A stretch of DNA of 64,000 nucleotides. It comes from Clavulina sp. PMI_390. Lineage: Eukaryota > Basidiomycota > Agaricomycetes > Cantharellales > Hydnaceae. The stretch lies in the NCBI GenBank assembly GCA_015039315.1, contig WIDE01000013.1, positions 121,556 through 185,555 of the forward strand, written 5' to 3'. Shown here in pieces: positions 12,721 to 24,091 of the stretch. The position numbers were made by a program, and so were the translations under genes. The notes under the pieces are model-generated. The model saw nothing but the letters and a program-made list of their open reading frames with translations. It searched no databases and had not been told where the DNA came from. The stretch's first letter is position 1, and every line of letters starts with the position of its first letter.

Positions 12721-12889
12721 GGTAGTGGCGCAGAAGTTGAGCCGGAGGTCCACAGAAGGAATGGACTGGTGGGCCATTCATACAACAGACAAGAAGCTGA
12801 AAAGGGGAGGTTTTAAGGTATTAGAGACTTGGAACCTCCTCAGCTTTTCAAGAACTGTAGAGGTTCGGAAGTCACGCCAACTTCAGAAC

Positions 12890-13570
12890 TCTCCTGCGGC
12901 ACCGTAAGGACTAAAAGTCCTCGGATGGGGTGAGCTCTCGGACCACTTAATACAAATACAACCGGGCTCTATTGAGACACTACGGGGTTCGTCAAGGTAA
13001 TGGTAAAAGCTGAGGAAGAGAGGTAAGCGACAAGCGCAACCTCTTATGGTATACGGCTCGACGTAAATAAAACCAAGCAAAGGGTCATATACCAACATCC
13101 TTTACGGGCGCGTAATCGATTATGATTTTGGTTTTGGTTTTGACTCCGATGATGACGTAGGTGTCTCCGCACTGTCCGATGCGGCGCTCCCCGTAGAATA
13201 ATCATTTTCCTCCCAGTCATTGTGTGTGCGTACTCTGCTGAAGACCATGATCGCCCGACCACCACCAATCCCTAAGTGCACCCGTTGTCCTCATTACATA
13301 TCTTCACCGATATTACGTCTAATGTACATACTAGAGTAGGACAAGTTATCATTCAATAGGGTGTCGATGCCCAAAGTTTACCCTTAGACGCCTGAAATGT
13401 CTAGAGAGGAGCACGAGGGTGGCATCCTCGGGCCTAACTGAATTATGCGCTCCGGCCCGAGTCAACTGTGGGCTCTCTACGGTCCCGTATAGTAAGATGC
13501 CGCCATTACCATAATCGTAATCAGAGCCATAATCGTTTTCCGGCCGCACCAGTGCCTTCACTGACTCTGC
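12890..13570. mobile_element. Insert of unknown origin inside the right duplication unit
   Basis: Aligning the two units shows about 0.68 kb present only in the right one. The left unit reads directly from the RGD1 upstream region into CTCTATTCCAATTC; the right unit has this sequence in between. ACTCT occurs at or near both edges and once at the empty site, which would fit a 5-bp target-site duplication. No transposase or reverse transcriptase is encoded. CGATTATG occurs near 13117 and, inverted, near 13530. A small non-autonomous element or a filler insertion are both possible; a deletion from the left unit is the alternative. Confidence 0.4.
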
Positions 13571-13684
13571 ACTACTCTATTCCAATTCGTACAACCACCG
13601 GACCGTCACTTCGCCTGAACTCCTTTGGGGGTGATTTCAATCTACACATCAAACCACCAACTGGGCCATTTTGTACTTGAGGAG

Positions 13685-14647
13685 ATGTCAGCTGGGCCTA
13701 CCACCGCTTTTCTGACTAGACTCGCCGCGCTGAAAGGGCTTCGCCCCGATTCCTGGTATCTCATCGCTGTACGATCCTTCCTTAGGTTACGAATATAAGC
13801 GTCAAAGCTCACTAGCTCTCGTGGACCGGGTTCTATCCCTCCTCACAGGCTGCTACGTCGACAGCATTAGGATATGGTCAAACATGGCTACCTAATATAT
13901 ACCGACAAGCCAAAGTCATTGGCCCCTCTTCCTCGTTGTCCACCACACCTCAGCCATCCTCCAGCGTAGAAGTCACGCCTTCCCTACTCGTTGTCAGGCG
14001 CCTGAAAGAAACTCTCTTCAAGTCTGCTATTCTAGTTGGGGTCCCTCGCGTCATCCAAGCTTCATTCGCGCTTAGAGCTGTCACCGAGAACACTCCCGAC
14101 TTTGACACATCATTTACTCGCGAGAGCATCGATGCCACCGCTGCTGGGAACAATGAACGTGGGCTCGTCGGACTAGAAATGGTGTACCGGAAGCAGTATG
14201 GTCCTATCAGCTCCAAAATGGGAGCAGGCATGAAAGAAATTCGTGCGTCGTTTTTACCGTTTGTCATTGGAGCGTCCGGCTAGCCCTGATTGAACAGCTA
14301 ACTCGAATGGTTTCGTGGCTATCTGTACCTCGACACTTGTAGGATGGATGTCCGAGAACATCACGTATGGGCTCTTCTTGAGCCCAGTGTCAGAGGCACA
14401 TCCTCGTTATCCACTCTCTTTCCCTGAGACCGAAATGGTTGTCTTGTCTTGTCTCGTGGCACAGAGAGCCAAGCGCGAGGCCCTCTGGCATCTGCGTGGG
14501 TGTCTTCGCTCGGGTATGACTGCGGAAGAAGTCGAGGCGTTGCAGACGGCCATCGAGAGTGTCGCCGAGGAGCTGGGCACTGATGTTCGGTCAGACATGC
14601 CCAGGGTAGGCGATGTCGAGGAAGAGGATGACCTCACTGGGCTATAG
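13685..14647 (+). CDS. AhpD-like / carboxymuconolactone decarboxylase-fold protein, copy B
   Basis: Exons are 13685-13768, 13849-14242 and 14343-14647. Each exon has exactly the same length as its counterpart in copy A, giving 260 residues in frame. Differences from copy A are mostly single substitutions (for example RLKETLFKSAILVGVPRVIQ versus RLKEALFKSAILIGVPRVIE, and SGMTAEEV versus SGMSAEEV), and the introns are also recognisably homologous. The same structural blocks are present, so the same general AhpD-like assignment applies and the substrate is unknown. Its upstream region is the duplicated RGD1/AhpD promoter interrupted by an insert, so its expression may differ from copy A. It converges with the intact lysine-rich membrane protein gene. 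Confidence 0.75.
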
Positions 14648-14843
14648 AAAGCGTCCTATAGATGTGAAATTTGTTGCTGAACCTTCCACTGCGCGCCCGT
14701 TGTCAAGTCCAAAAATATGTTGATTAGATAGAGTTTGCTTATCAAGTGTATATTGTGGGGTTTCTAAAATCCCTAAATCAACCAAGGCTTCCCGTAAATC
14801 CATCCATCTCTACGCTGAAAAGCGTTCTGACCCATCCCAGACC

Positions 14844-16418
14844 TCACTCCCAGTAGAGGCTTCCGTTCTCATCCACAGTAGCCTTCATCCCTCCGCTCAG
14901 CGCCTTGCCCTTGGAAGCAAACTGCGCTTTCATACGCTCGTTCTCTAGCTCACGCTTGTGCTTCGCGAGCTTGGCTAAGCGTTCCTTCTCAGCATCGGCC
15001 TTTGCAGCCTTTTCGGCATCGCGTCGAGCCTGGTTTTGTCGCTGCTTCTTGGTTGGTTCATCGGGACGTGACTGTGGTACAAAGTAGAACAAAAGGTGGT
15101 GTTAGTCTCCAAAAGAAAAAGGTACAGGCTATAGATGAACGTACGGAGGAGGGTGTGGGGGTGACCGCGCCAGAAANNNNNNNNNNNNNNNNNNNNNNNN
15201 NNNACGTACGGAGGAGGGTGTGGGGGTGACCGCGCCAGAAACAAAGGTGGACGCAGTCGCTGGAGCCTCTGTGAATTACAAGAACCCAGTCGGTTGGTGA
15301 TGGCATGACTCTATGAGGAATGGTGGGACGTACTCTTCTTCATGCGAGTGGGAACGGAGCTCCATCCATCATCCTCGTCCTCGACCCGCGAAGAGTCCAC
15401 ATCCTCAAAGTCGCCCCATGAGAAGCCCGTCGGAGGCTTTTCATTGGGATCCACAACACGCATCACTCGAGATAGGGGTGCAGGCTTCTCCAACATGCTA
15501 TGAGGGAGTAAAGGTAGTGACACAGACGTCAAGCTGAAGGTTCATTGAAGACATAGATTGGGGATAAATACGCACTCGTCGACGACGGTAGGTTCGGGTT
15601 TCGGGAGCAGCTTCTCTGCGAGAGTGAGCTTTTCTGGTTCTGCTGCTGGCTCGAGGGTCTGACTAGACGCGGCAGGGGCTGTAGGGGTCTCTGCCTTTTT
15701 AGCAGCCTTCTTGCCCTTCTTGCCCGCCTTGGATCCTTCGTCTTGAAGCTTTGAGGACACTTTGGCCCCAAAGTCGGCTTCAGACGTTACGCGACCGACT
15801 TTGGTCCATCCATCGTCATCGACGACAGAAGATGCTGTGGTGGTCTCATCGCCCGAAGCGGAAAGGGGAGGCAACTGAGATGTAGGAGAAGAAAGGATTG
15901 TGGAGCTTTGGGGAGTGGATGCTGCAGACTTTGCTTTCCCTTTCTTTGATTTGGACGAAGGAGCGGTGGTAGGCGGAGGTGTAGAGGATGCCAGCGGGGA
16001 AGTGGCGTCTGGAGGTGGCAGAGGTTGTTTCTCCGACTTCTTTGCCGGCGCCTGCTTTTGAAATTTTGACAATTATTTAAGTGTTTCAACGTTCATCAAT
16101 CATATCCCGATTGATTGCACATACCTTGGATTTAGGTTTATTGGCCGTGGCCACCGGTTCCTCTGCAACTAGCGTGTCAACGCTGGACGCTATATTTGAC
16201 CCCGCCAACGCGGCGTCCTGCTTCAACTTCTTTACGTTTTCGCGTTTGCGTTTGTTCTTCGCAGCCTGTTTGCCGGAACCAGCCTCAACAACGCCCTGAG
16301 GAGCGTTGGGCAGCGTTGCGTTTTGAGAAACGAAATAGTATGCTCCGGCCACTAGCACAACGCCGGTGAGCATGGCGCCAGACGAGGAGAACAGCGAGTT
16401 GCTTTGCGTTGAGCCCAT
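14844..16418 (-). CDS. Membrane-anchored lysine/alanine-rich protein of unknown function
   Basis: Five exons (16418-16125, 16054-15576, 15497-15334, 15268-15210, 15071-14844) join in phase to give 407 residues. Residues about 15-32 form a single hydrophobic segment (GAMLTGVVLVAGAYYFVSQ), followed by a basic KNKRKREN stretch, so an N-terminal membrane anchor with a long cytosolic tail is likely. The middle is Ser/Pro/Lys-rich and low in complexity. Two acidic DDDGW / DDGWSSV motifs occur, the second after a conserved GFSWGDFEDV block. The C-terminus is a charged coiled-coil-like run ending in DENGSLYWE. I do not recognise a named family; a role at the ER or in ribosome or RNA binding would be only a guess. 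Intron 4 contains an N gap, but the gene reads normally if the duplicated 38-base flank is counted once. Confidence 0.7.
15139..15241. other. Assembly gap (27 N) between identical 38-base flanks
   Basis: Positions 15177-15203 are N. The bases on either side, 15139-15176 and 15204-15241, are identical, beginning ACGTACGGAGGAGGGTGTGG. The paralogous site in the left duplication unit has this segment only once. The simplest reading is two contig ends that overlap but were scaffolded with a gap instead of merged. The gap falls in an intron and next to an exon of the lysine-rich protein gene. Confidence 0.9.
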
Positions 16419-18077
16419 TATTAATGTAGGTTTAGTTTATGCGCAATGAGAGAGGGACGATGGGTCAGTTGTGGGCGGAAAGCGCTGGTGAATCGACGAC
16501 GTGGAAGGACAGTTGGCAATTGATTCAATGAGTACATGCGCCTTGGTTCCCACGGACGGCTACTTCATCATCCCACATCGCACCAGGTCGTTTTGCAACG
16601 ACTTGCGGGCTTGAAAACACGAGGAATATTGATCAAATGCGCTGAATTGAACCCATGGCAAAAATCGGGAAGGCTATGTACAAGTGAAAAATCGCCTGGT
16701 AGTCGCCAAGATGGCTATGAACCCCACCTGCCCACCACCTTGGTGCATACCAAAATGCTTCTAATTGACGGAAATTAGAATTATGGTGATGAAAGAAGAA
16801 TTTTGCACTGGAGATTCCTGCAAATTAGGGACATAGTGTTATTTGTCTGCATCTCAAAAGCACACTCCACAACATGCTCCGTATTTACGAAGCCACAACC
16901 CCGCAGGCATCTGGGGTTTGCGGTGTTCACAATATCGGAGAGAAGAAGAATGGGCGGGATGCATAGCTTGAGGCTTGCGCCATTAATGGCGGGGCGTCGG
17001 CGCAGGATGAACGACAACGAGGGTCCCGGAGGAGTACTGCGCTGGTGAGGGGCCTACTTGCAGGAGAGCTAGGATCCGTCATCCGTGCTCGGAAGCTGGA
17101 AATGAAGGTGAAGATGATGAAAGCAGAGATGAGGCGAAGTATTTGCGAATTTACGTAGCAAGGAGGAGGGCCCGTGCGCTTCAAGTGGTGGCTTAGAAAG
17201 GCTACGTCGCCTACCGTACCCGCTACGGTGATCCAGCTCGCAAAGACAAGAGGTAATCGGAGGCGCGCTTCTTTCATGTATCGTTACGTTCGGGTCAATA
17301 GGTCGCATACAGATGATCATGCGAAAGTAGCATTGCATGAGGGATTCGTGATTCAGACTCTGAGGGCTTGGGAAGGTGGGCCGTTGACGATTTAATTATA
17401 GAGCACGACTGAGCTAGAAGAGGATGGAAGAAGGTTGGTTTGACAAATCACAAGACTGATTTGCACACGGTCGTGCAGCCCGAGGCCATCCAGTATGATT
17501 CTGGAATTCAGTGCAACTTAGGTCAAAGGTGTCAATGAACGCTCATGGGTGATGTGGTCGGGAGCAGAGTCCCAAGACGGGCTGTAGAGGATGTCCGCAT
17601 TTTTGTTGAATAAAGAGCGCTAGAATCCGCATTCTGGCCTCGTGGTGCCGCGGTGAAGTACTTCCGATCTATCGAGCGCCGAAGGCTGAACAGATCTGAC
17701 GTACAAATTCGAGGCGGGGATCGAAGGCCATGTACTTGACAGATGGGACCACACACAACAGGGTGTATGCTGAGAGAGCGGGATGTCAACCTCGGCACCA
17801 TGAGCGAAGAAACCCCCTGAACGTCATCCTCCCGGGATGCAATCATCAGGAAGCGGTCTTGTGGCACTCGTACCTGTTACACGTGACGCCATTTTAGGTA
17901 ACTGTCCACATTCCGAAGACGGGACTCAGTGCCAAGAAATCGTATAAAGCTCGCCCGTTTCGCGGTCCTAAAATGTCCTCACCCTTCTCCCTCATCCTCT
18001 CATCTCCTCGGGTCTTTTCTCCTGCCTTGCTCCTCAAAGGCTTTCACGAACTCTTCACGACTCCTTGAATCATCACT
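16419..18077. other. Gene-poor interval with TATA box of the secreted protein gene
   Basis: About 1.66 kb without a supported gene. Several ORFs of 60-116 codons occur on both strands but none shows family motifs or a consistent exon chain. The right end holds the promoter of the secreted protein gene; the left end holds the promoter of the lysine-rich protein gene. Confidence 0.5.
17943..17948 (+). promoter_or_regulatory. Putative TATA box of the small secreted protein gene
   Basis: TATAAA lies 130 bases upstream of the ATG at 18078 and is followed by a C/T-rich stretch ending in CTCTTCACGACTCC. This layout is common in strongly expressed fungal secreted-protein genes. Confidence 0.45.
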
Positions 18078-18883
18078 ATGGTCTCCTTCACATCGCTCTC
18101 GATCCTCCTCGTCTCCGCCTTGACTGCCGTCCAGGCCGCTCCCTTGGATCGCCGTATCGTGCCCACCGAGAACTGCACGACAGTAGCCACTGGTAACCTC
18201 AGGACCAGTGCGTACATCATCATGGTCGCCGGTAACCGGAGCTCTCACTGACGCAAAACTCCACTGCTTTTCTATCATCTACAGCCAACGGTCACACCTT
18301 CCAGCTCTCTGGCGGCGAGCTCAAGTTTGGCGGCTCTCTAGCAGTGGAGTTCCAAAGCTGCACGCCCAACTTTGGGGGCTACACTGGCGCAAACGGCACT
18401 CCTATTGAAGGTACGGGGCTTTCTCAATCACACCCGAAGCTTCTTCCGCACCTCGTGACTCAATCCTGGACCCTGATTTATCTCACACTCCAATCATTTC
18501 TCCCATACTTGCAGGTCATATCTACGTTCCTTCTACCAAGCAATGCTTGACTGCCAATCCTACGTCGTCCGGTCCTCCCTTCACCTTTGGCACAGCCGCC
18601 TGCTACTACTCTGATGACTCTGGCCAGTACGCATCAAGCTTCATCAAGCAGAGCGACGGAAAGATCTACTATGTTGGAGTGTAAGTCCCTCATGATCAAT
18701 TACTTCCCCGAAATTCAATATCTCACTCCAACTACTTTGTACAGTACTCAAGCTGATGGCTCCGTCATCGCGTATGGAGACGTCTGCAAATCGGGCTACT
18801 TTGGCGTCTTGTCGAGCACGACCAGCGGAGTTGCGTCTTTCAGTTGCGTGAATGACGGCCATGTCATTGGTCTCAACATCTAG
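18078..18883 (+). CDS. Small secreted cysteine-containing protein
   Basis: Four exons, 18078-18207, 18285-18410, 18515-18680 and 18745-18883, join in phase to give 186 residues. The N-terminus is a clear signal peptide (hydrophobic SLSILLVSALTAVQA, likely cut before APLDRR). A dibasic RR just after it could be a Kex2 site. The mature part has six cysteines, an even number suited to three disulphides, and is rich in Gly, Ser and Thr with short beta-like repeats (GGELKFGGSLAVEFQSC, DGKIYYVGV, DGSVIAYGDVC). I do not recognise a named family; a beta-trefoil-like fold is a guess. The small size, secretion signal and cysteines fit a candidate effector or cell-wall protein. It has its own TATA box and no functional neighbours. 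Confidence 0.72.
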
Positions 18884-19415
18884 ACCCCGCATCAAAGATG
18901 ATGAATGTGGACGGTGGTCATACATGTTTTCTTTGCCGCTCCACACAAACTTTCCCCACTTTTCGGACACTTTCTGTGATTCATTTCGGACATTTTCCAC
19001 ACATTTGCGCACCACCACGACCCCAATTACGCTCTCAATTACGCTGTCCTCACTAGCTGTACTGTCACGTCCCTCAATGCGCACCCCTCGCGTTTTGTAC
19101 ATTAGCTTTCACCCGATCGCCCCTTGTACCACCCCAATTAACATCTTCATAATTGCCCGGTACTGAACTGAAAGAATTGCTGGATATTTTCTATCGACAC
19201 GAACAGATTATTCACCACGCGAGTTCCGCATTCTCGGCAAAAGAGCTTCCCATTGCGTGCCTTATTTACTACGATCGCGGTCAACCTTCCAAGCCCGTCG
19301 AGTTCTGACCTCCTTCTAGCCCTCTGCGACATCCACACCCTGCGTTGACGTCTTTTACGTACATACTATCAACAGAAGAACATCTTGACTGCCTTTAGAC
19401 GCGTCGTACAATACA
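18884..19415. other. Intergenic: 3' flank of secreted protein gene and kinase promoter
   Basis: About 530 bases. Repeated CACTTTTCGGACACTTT / CATTTTCCACACATTT-like tracts follow the secreted protein stop codon. No gene is supported; it should contain the promoter of the Nim1-type kinase. Confidence 0.5.
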
Positions 19416-22400
19416 ATGGAGCATCCGATCTCGCCTCCGCGCGTTACGCGTCGAGGGAATGGGACAACACGCTACGAGAAGGAGGTTGCAAGCACTCCAA
19501 AGCTCGCCGACGACCCGAACGAGCGCAAGTGGATCGGCCCCTGGCTCCTGGGTGAAACGATCGGGAAAGGTGCTAGCGGTACGTTCTGCATTCAGTCACC
19601 AACATAAACTGCGGCATATATGTCGTTCCTCAGAACATTGAACACATACACAAACTGATTCGGGGATGCTCCTCACCGCTCTCCTCTCTCTATGCTCCTG
19701 GTCCATTATTTGGATCGATTATCACCTGCTTTTAGGTCGTGTGAGACTCGCGAAACACAAACGTACAAAAAAGATCGCGGCTATCAAAATCATTCCAAAG
19801 GTCCATATTGGTGCTTCCAGGGTCGATCCCAAGGCGGAACGCGTCATGCAAAGTATCAGGCGCGAAATGGTCGTGATGAAGCTGATCCACCACGAGCACA
19901 TCATGGACATGTATGACGTGTATGAGGACAAAGACGATCTGTGAGTCGTTGGCCTTACCCCCACCGCGAAATTTCTCACCCTGCCGTGTTCCTCCCAGAT
20001 ATTTGCTACTTGAATATGTGGAAGGGGGAGAGCTTTTTGACTATCTCGTCTCGAAAGGGCGACTTGAACTCCATGAGGCCATCACTTACTTTCGTCAGAT
20101 CATCAGTGGGGTCAACTACTGCCACAAGTTTAACATTGCACATCGAGACCTCAAACCAGAAAACCTCCTATTGGATAAGAACAAGAACATCAAGATTGCC
20201 GATTTTGGCATGGCCGCTCTGGAGTATGATGGGACGGCGTTCCTTGAGACTAGCTGCGGGAGCCCGCATTATGCGAGCCCTGAGGTCGTTGCTGGGAACA
20301 AGTATCACGGAAATGCGTCTGATATCTGGTCTTGTGGTGTCGTTCTCTTCGCTCTCCTGACTGGACGGCTTCCTTTCGATCATGAAAATATGGGTGAACT
20401 GTTGCGTCGAGTCAAGGCTGGAAGGTTTGAGATGCCCCGCAGCATCCCCCCTGAAGCGAAGGATCTTCTTTCCAGGATTCTCAGAGTGGATCCAGCTCAA
20501 AGAATCAAGGTGCGATCGCAGTCGACGTATGGTCTGTTCGTCTTCTCATGTGCTCTCGACAGATGGGGGACATCATACGGCACCCATTCTTTTCCCTCGC
20601 GACGACGACGCGAGTTGGTCCCCAGGACTTCTCCGGCCCCAATTTCTACCCAGGCCAAGGGCGCGTAATCCAATCCGAGCTAAATATCGATGAAGGGATC
20701 CTCGAAAACCTGGTCTCTCTGTTTCGGAAGATGTCACGGGGAGAAATCGTGCAGAAACTGCTGTCGCAGGGGAACAACTGGGAGAAGACTTTCTACTTCT
20801 TGTTACTGGAATACCATGAGCGCCAGTCTGAGGAGTATGGACATGGGATGAACTTTACAGATCTGACAGGACGCGAGGAACCAGCTATTACTCGCATGCA
20901 CCGAAAGCGACTTTCCGAGGGCTCCAACGGCTCGTACAAGCTCAACATACTCTCAGCTCAGCAGCCTAGCTCTGTGCCTACCGCGATTCCCACAAGCACC
21001 ACTCCTCCCCTCGCTGAAGCCCGCATGAGCGAAGGTTCTCCGCCAGTCGCCACTAGAAGCGCTTCGTCACCCACAAACGATCCCCGACGTCGACGCTCTG
21101 CCGTGGCTGGGCCGCGTCCCCATGGGTCTCGTAAGGAAAACACATCCCCCTGCGTCTCCGCCGAAAATTCACCAACGTCTTCCCCTGAGAAGAAGAAAGA
21201 CGAGGTCATGCCTCCTGCGCCTTCCCGCCCAGAGCGAAACGCTGCTCGTGTTGCTGCACCAACTTCTCTTTCGCCTCCCTCTATGGTGATCGACGACGAT
21301 AAAACGCCGACTGCTGCTGACTTTCCTCACATGGCACGTCTTATCCGACCCCGCGCTCACACCGTTGCATCAGAAAGGATTCAGGCACCTATCTTCGCTG
21401 CTTCTCCTCCAGCCCCAGCGGCCCAAAAGGCCCCAGACCCTCTTGCTGTGTCTCCAGGCTCGCATTTGGACAAGCCTCGTCCAAACCACGATACCTCCCA
21501 AGTTCAAGATTCCCGTCGTCCTCATCCCGCTGTCGACGGGGTCGACCCTCAGTCTCGTTCCCTTGCTCTTGTCAAACCACCGTCTTCTTCCCGGCCTGAT
21601 TCACGCGCGGAGATTAGAGGACCTTCAAAGACCACGACGCTCTCTAAACATCCTGCCACCCATGCACGACACTACTCAGCTTCATCTCCTCGGACCGACA
21701 TGCCTCCTCCTGCTCCTAGACACACTCATCGTATGAGCGTAGATCTTCAAATGCCCCGCGAGCGCCGTGACTTGGATGGCATCGCTCCTCAAAGCTGGAT
21801 TGCGTCCCCCGCCAAAAGAGACAAGAGACCCCCGAGCTTGGTGCTGGATGATGCGAAAAGCGCAGGGAGTTACCCTTCTCCTCCACCTTCACAGGCTAGC
21901 TCTCTTGAGCCATTTCTCGTGCTACAACAGTCCCCCGTCTTCTCAGAGCGATTCTCACTTCATCTGGACGCCATGCTTATGAGCCCGACCCGACCTGCTT
22001 CTATGGATATGGACATGGCGGAGCAGGATGAGGATGAGATGGGGAATGATGATACCGATCTCGGGTCAGCTCGACAGCAAGGTTTGATGGATGTCGATCC
22101 ACCTACAGCGCCAGCTTCTGCCACTGGGCCCAAGCGCGAGAGCCATCTTGTCACGCAGATCCGATCTCCCTCTGCGATAGCTGCCTCAGTGAATGGTGCT
22201 GTTCCAGTCGAGCGCACTGCTCGGCTTGTCGATAGACGTTCGCGCGCGAGTACTGGTGCGATCACGATGGGAGGCGACTGGTCCTTTCTTGCCGAGGCCG
22301 AGGAAGCGCGCCAAGCTGTCCCCAATGTTGCCGAGGCCCACCAAGGAATGAATCTGAATATGAGTGCTGCTGTAGTGAAAAAACCGAAGGCGCAAGTGCA

Positions 22401-23350
22401 GGTAGCGTTACCCTCGACTGTGGTGCCGACGTCACAAGCTCCTCGTTCTGCTCCGCCAATTTCCCATCGTGCCCCGCCTCCACCCCAGGATTCAGGCGGA
22501 CAGATCAAGTCTCCTACGTTCCCGCTCGATCGTCACCTTAGTAAAAGGACCAAAAGTGAGTGACAATGCCTTTCTCACTCAACCCTGGGTCCTACAATAA
22601 CTGTTTCTTCTCTTCTGCATCCTAGCAAAAACGGTTATTCGTCGATCTACATTTGTCGTTGTCCCTTCTTCTCCTGCCATCAACACCACTCTTGAGCCTG
22701 TGCAATCGGGATGGTTTGGTCAGCTCTTTCGTGTCAAGCCTGCAGTAAGTCTTCATTTATTGATCTACCCTCCTTGTCACTGAATCACCCGCTTGTAGTG
22801 CTACGTCTTTCATTCCCTCGAGCCCTTCGTGAGCACCCGGAACGAATGTGCCACCCTCCTTCGTTCTTTTGGTGTGTGTGTGGAGGAACTGCAGAACGAA
22901 GGGAAATATGGTATCCTTCGCTGCCATGTAGACTTCGTCCAGGGTTTGTTTTCATATCTGACCAGACGGGATTCACCTCTGACTCACATAATATCCTCTC
23001 ACAGGAGACACTGGCAGAATGATCAACAAGCCCATCACCTTCCGTGCACAGATTACACCTCACTTCACCGTCCGTTCTCCAAACTTTGCGCGCACCTCCG
23101 CCTCTTCCCAGACCCCCTCTGCCCCCGTCCCACCTGCAGAAACCTGTACACTCTCATTGATCCAGGAGCATGGCGCGAAGTCGACGTTAGAAGTGATTGC
23201 TGCTCGATTTCGGCAAGAATGGCGGTATGTTTTTTCCTCCCATGGATTCGATTCTATTTTTTGTGACCCTCCCATTATCGATGTAGTCTGGACAATGGCA
23301 TGGTGGATCCTGCAACCCCCCGCATCCCCGTTACACCACGCGGCTTCTGA
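19416..23350 (+). CDS. Nim1/Cdr2/Gin4-type serine/threonine kinase
   Basis: Eight exons (19416-19578, 19736-19940, 19999-20509, 20563-22555, 22626-22744, 22799-22943, 23005-23224, 23287-23350) give 1139 residues in frame. The kinase domain spans about residues 40-315. It has a glycine loop ([15 protein letters not shown]), the lysine in IAAIKII, the catalytic [11 protein letters not shown], the DFG in IADFGMAA and the activation loop [12 protein letters not shown]. These match the AMPK-related Nim1/Cdr1/Cdr2/Gin4/Hsl1 group, which inhibits Wee1/Swe1 and sets cell size or septin-linked mitotic entry. A UBA-like stretch follows ([22 protein letters not shown]). The large fourth exon is Ser/Pro-rich. 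The last ~150 residues ([20 protein letters not shown]...) resemble a KA1 membrane-binding domain. Which paralogue this is (Cdr2, Gin4 or Hsl1) cannot be settled from the sequence alone. Confidence 0.87.
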
Positions 23351-24091
23351 ATCTTGGCTGCATCGAGCAGACTCACAGCAAGCTATGATAACATGTTCCC
23401 GCAACTATCACTACTTCCTCTCGCACTCGCGACGCCTCAACACATACCTCTCGCACGCTAACCTCTCAACACCGGTGAACGTCCTCAAAATGGAGGTCGA
23501 CTCCTACCCCCTTTATCTTTCGCTTTCGCTCACCTACGTCCGAAACTTTTCGCCCTCGCATATCGCTGAACAACGCCTGCACACTGAAACATCGCACATT
23601 GTATTCGATCTCTGTAGTTTCTGACTCGAATATTAGAACAAATCGTTCTCCTTCTTTAGAGATGCGACTCAATGCCTCTCCTGAATTTTGGTTTGTTTCG
23701 TCTTTATTCTCGATTTACTGTACACTACCTGGCCGGAGGCTTATACTCCACATTTCTTTCCCACTCTGACGATAAGTACAACTACGTTTTATCAGTCATT
23801 TTATGCCCCTCCCTTCTTCATTCGTACATTTGATCTTCCTGCCAAAGTGAAATACGATCGCTCTCTCGCGGAACGATGGTTCTCACAAGTTACTGATGTC
23901 CGATGTGCAGACGGCAATTAGATCAATGGAGATTCAGTGAAGTATACCAACGGAATGACAGTCTGGAGAGCGATAGCGACTCGCAGGCCAAAGCGAAGTT
24001 ACAGAGCGCAAGGATACTTCATAGAACAGACAAATCCAAAAAGAAAAGCAAGAATAACCAAACGAGAAGTCAGCCAAGATAAGTTGGTGGA
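23351..24091. other. Intergenic between convergent kinase and UPF0357 genes
   Basis: About 740 bases, mainly C/T-rich on the left. The open frame after the kinase stop codon is in another phase and shows no family signal. It is read as two facing 3' UTRs. Confidence 0.5.

Larger units (their letters stand above)
10737..12765. repeat. Left unit of a tandem segmental duplication
   Basis: This ~2.0 kb segment is repeated at 12770-15540. It begins at the RGD1 start codon and covers the RGD1 upstream region, a complete AhpD-like gene, its 3' flank, and a convergent copy of the last exons of the lysine-rich protein gene. Matching landmarks in both units include TTTTCAAGAACTGT, CTATTCCAATTC and AAAATATGTTGAT. 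The two units differ by scattered substitutions and small indels, so the duplication is not very recent. The right unit additionally carries an insert. Confidence 0.88.
12770..15540. repeat. Right unit of the tandem segmental duplication
   Basis: This is the second copy of the segment at 10737-12765. It starts with a copy of the RGD1 start codon and upstream region (GCCATTCAT followed by AACAGACAAGAAG), then carries AhpD-like copy B and the true 3' end of the lysine-rich protein gene. It is longer than the left unit because of an insert at about 12890-13570 and the N gap with duplicated flanks. Confidence 0.86.

Noticed and set aside
13349..13561. Minus-strand ORF in the insert, considered as a remnant protein
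   Set aside because: Short, no start context, no recognised family; kept only as part of the insert description.
16781..17338. Minus-strand ORFs with a hydrophobic start, considered as a secreted protein
   Set aside because: The two frames conflict, no downstream exon keeps the phase and the composition is not convincing.
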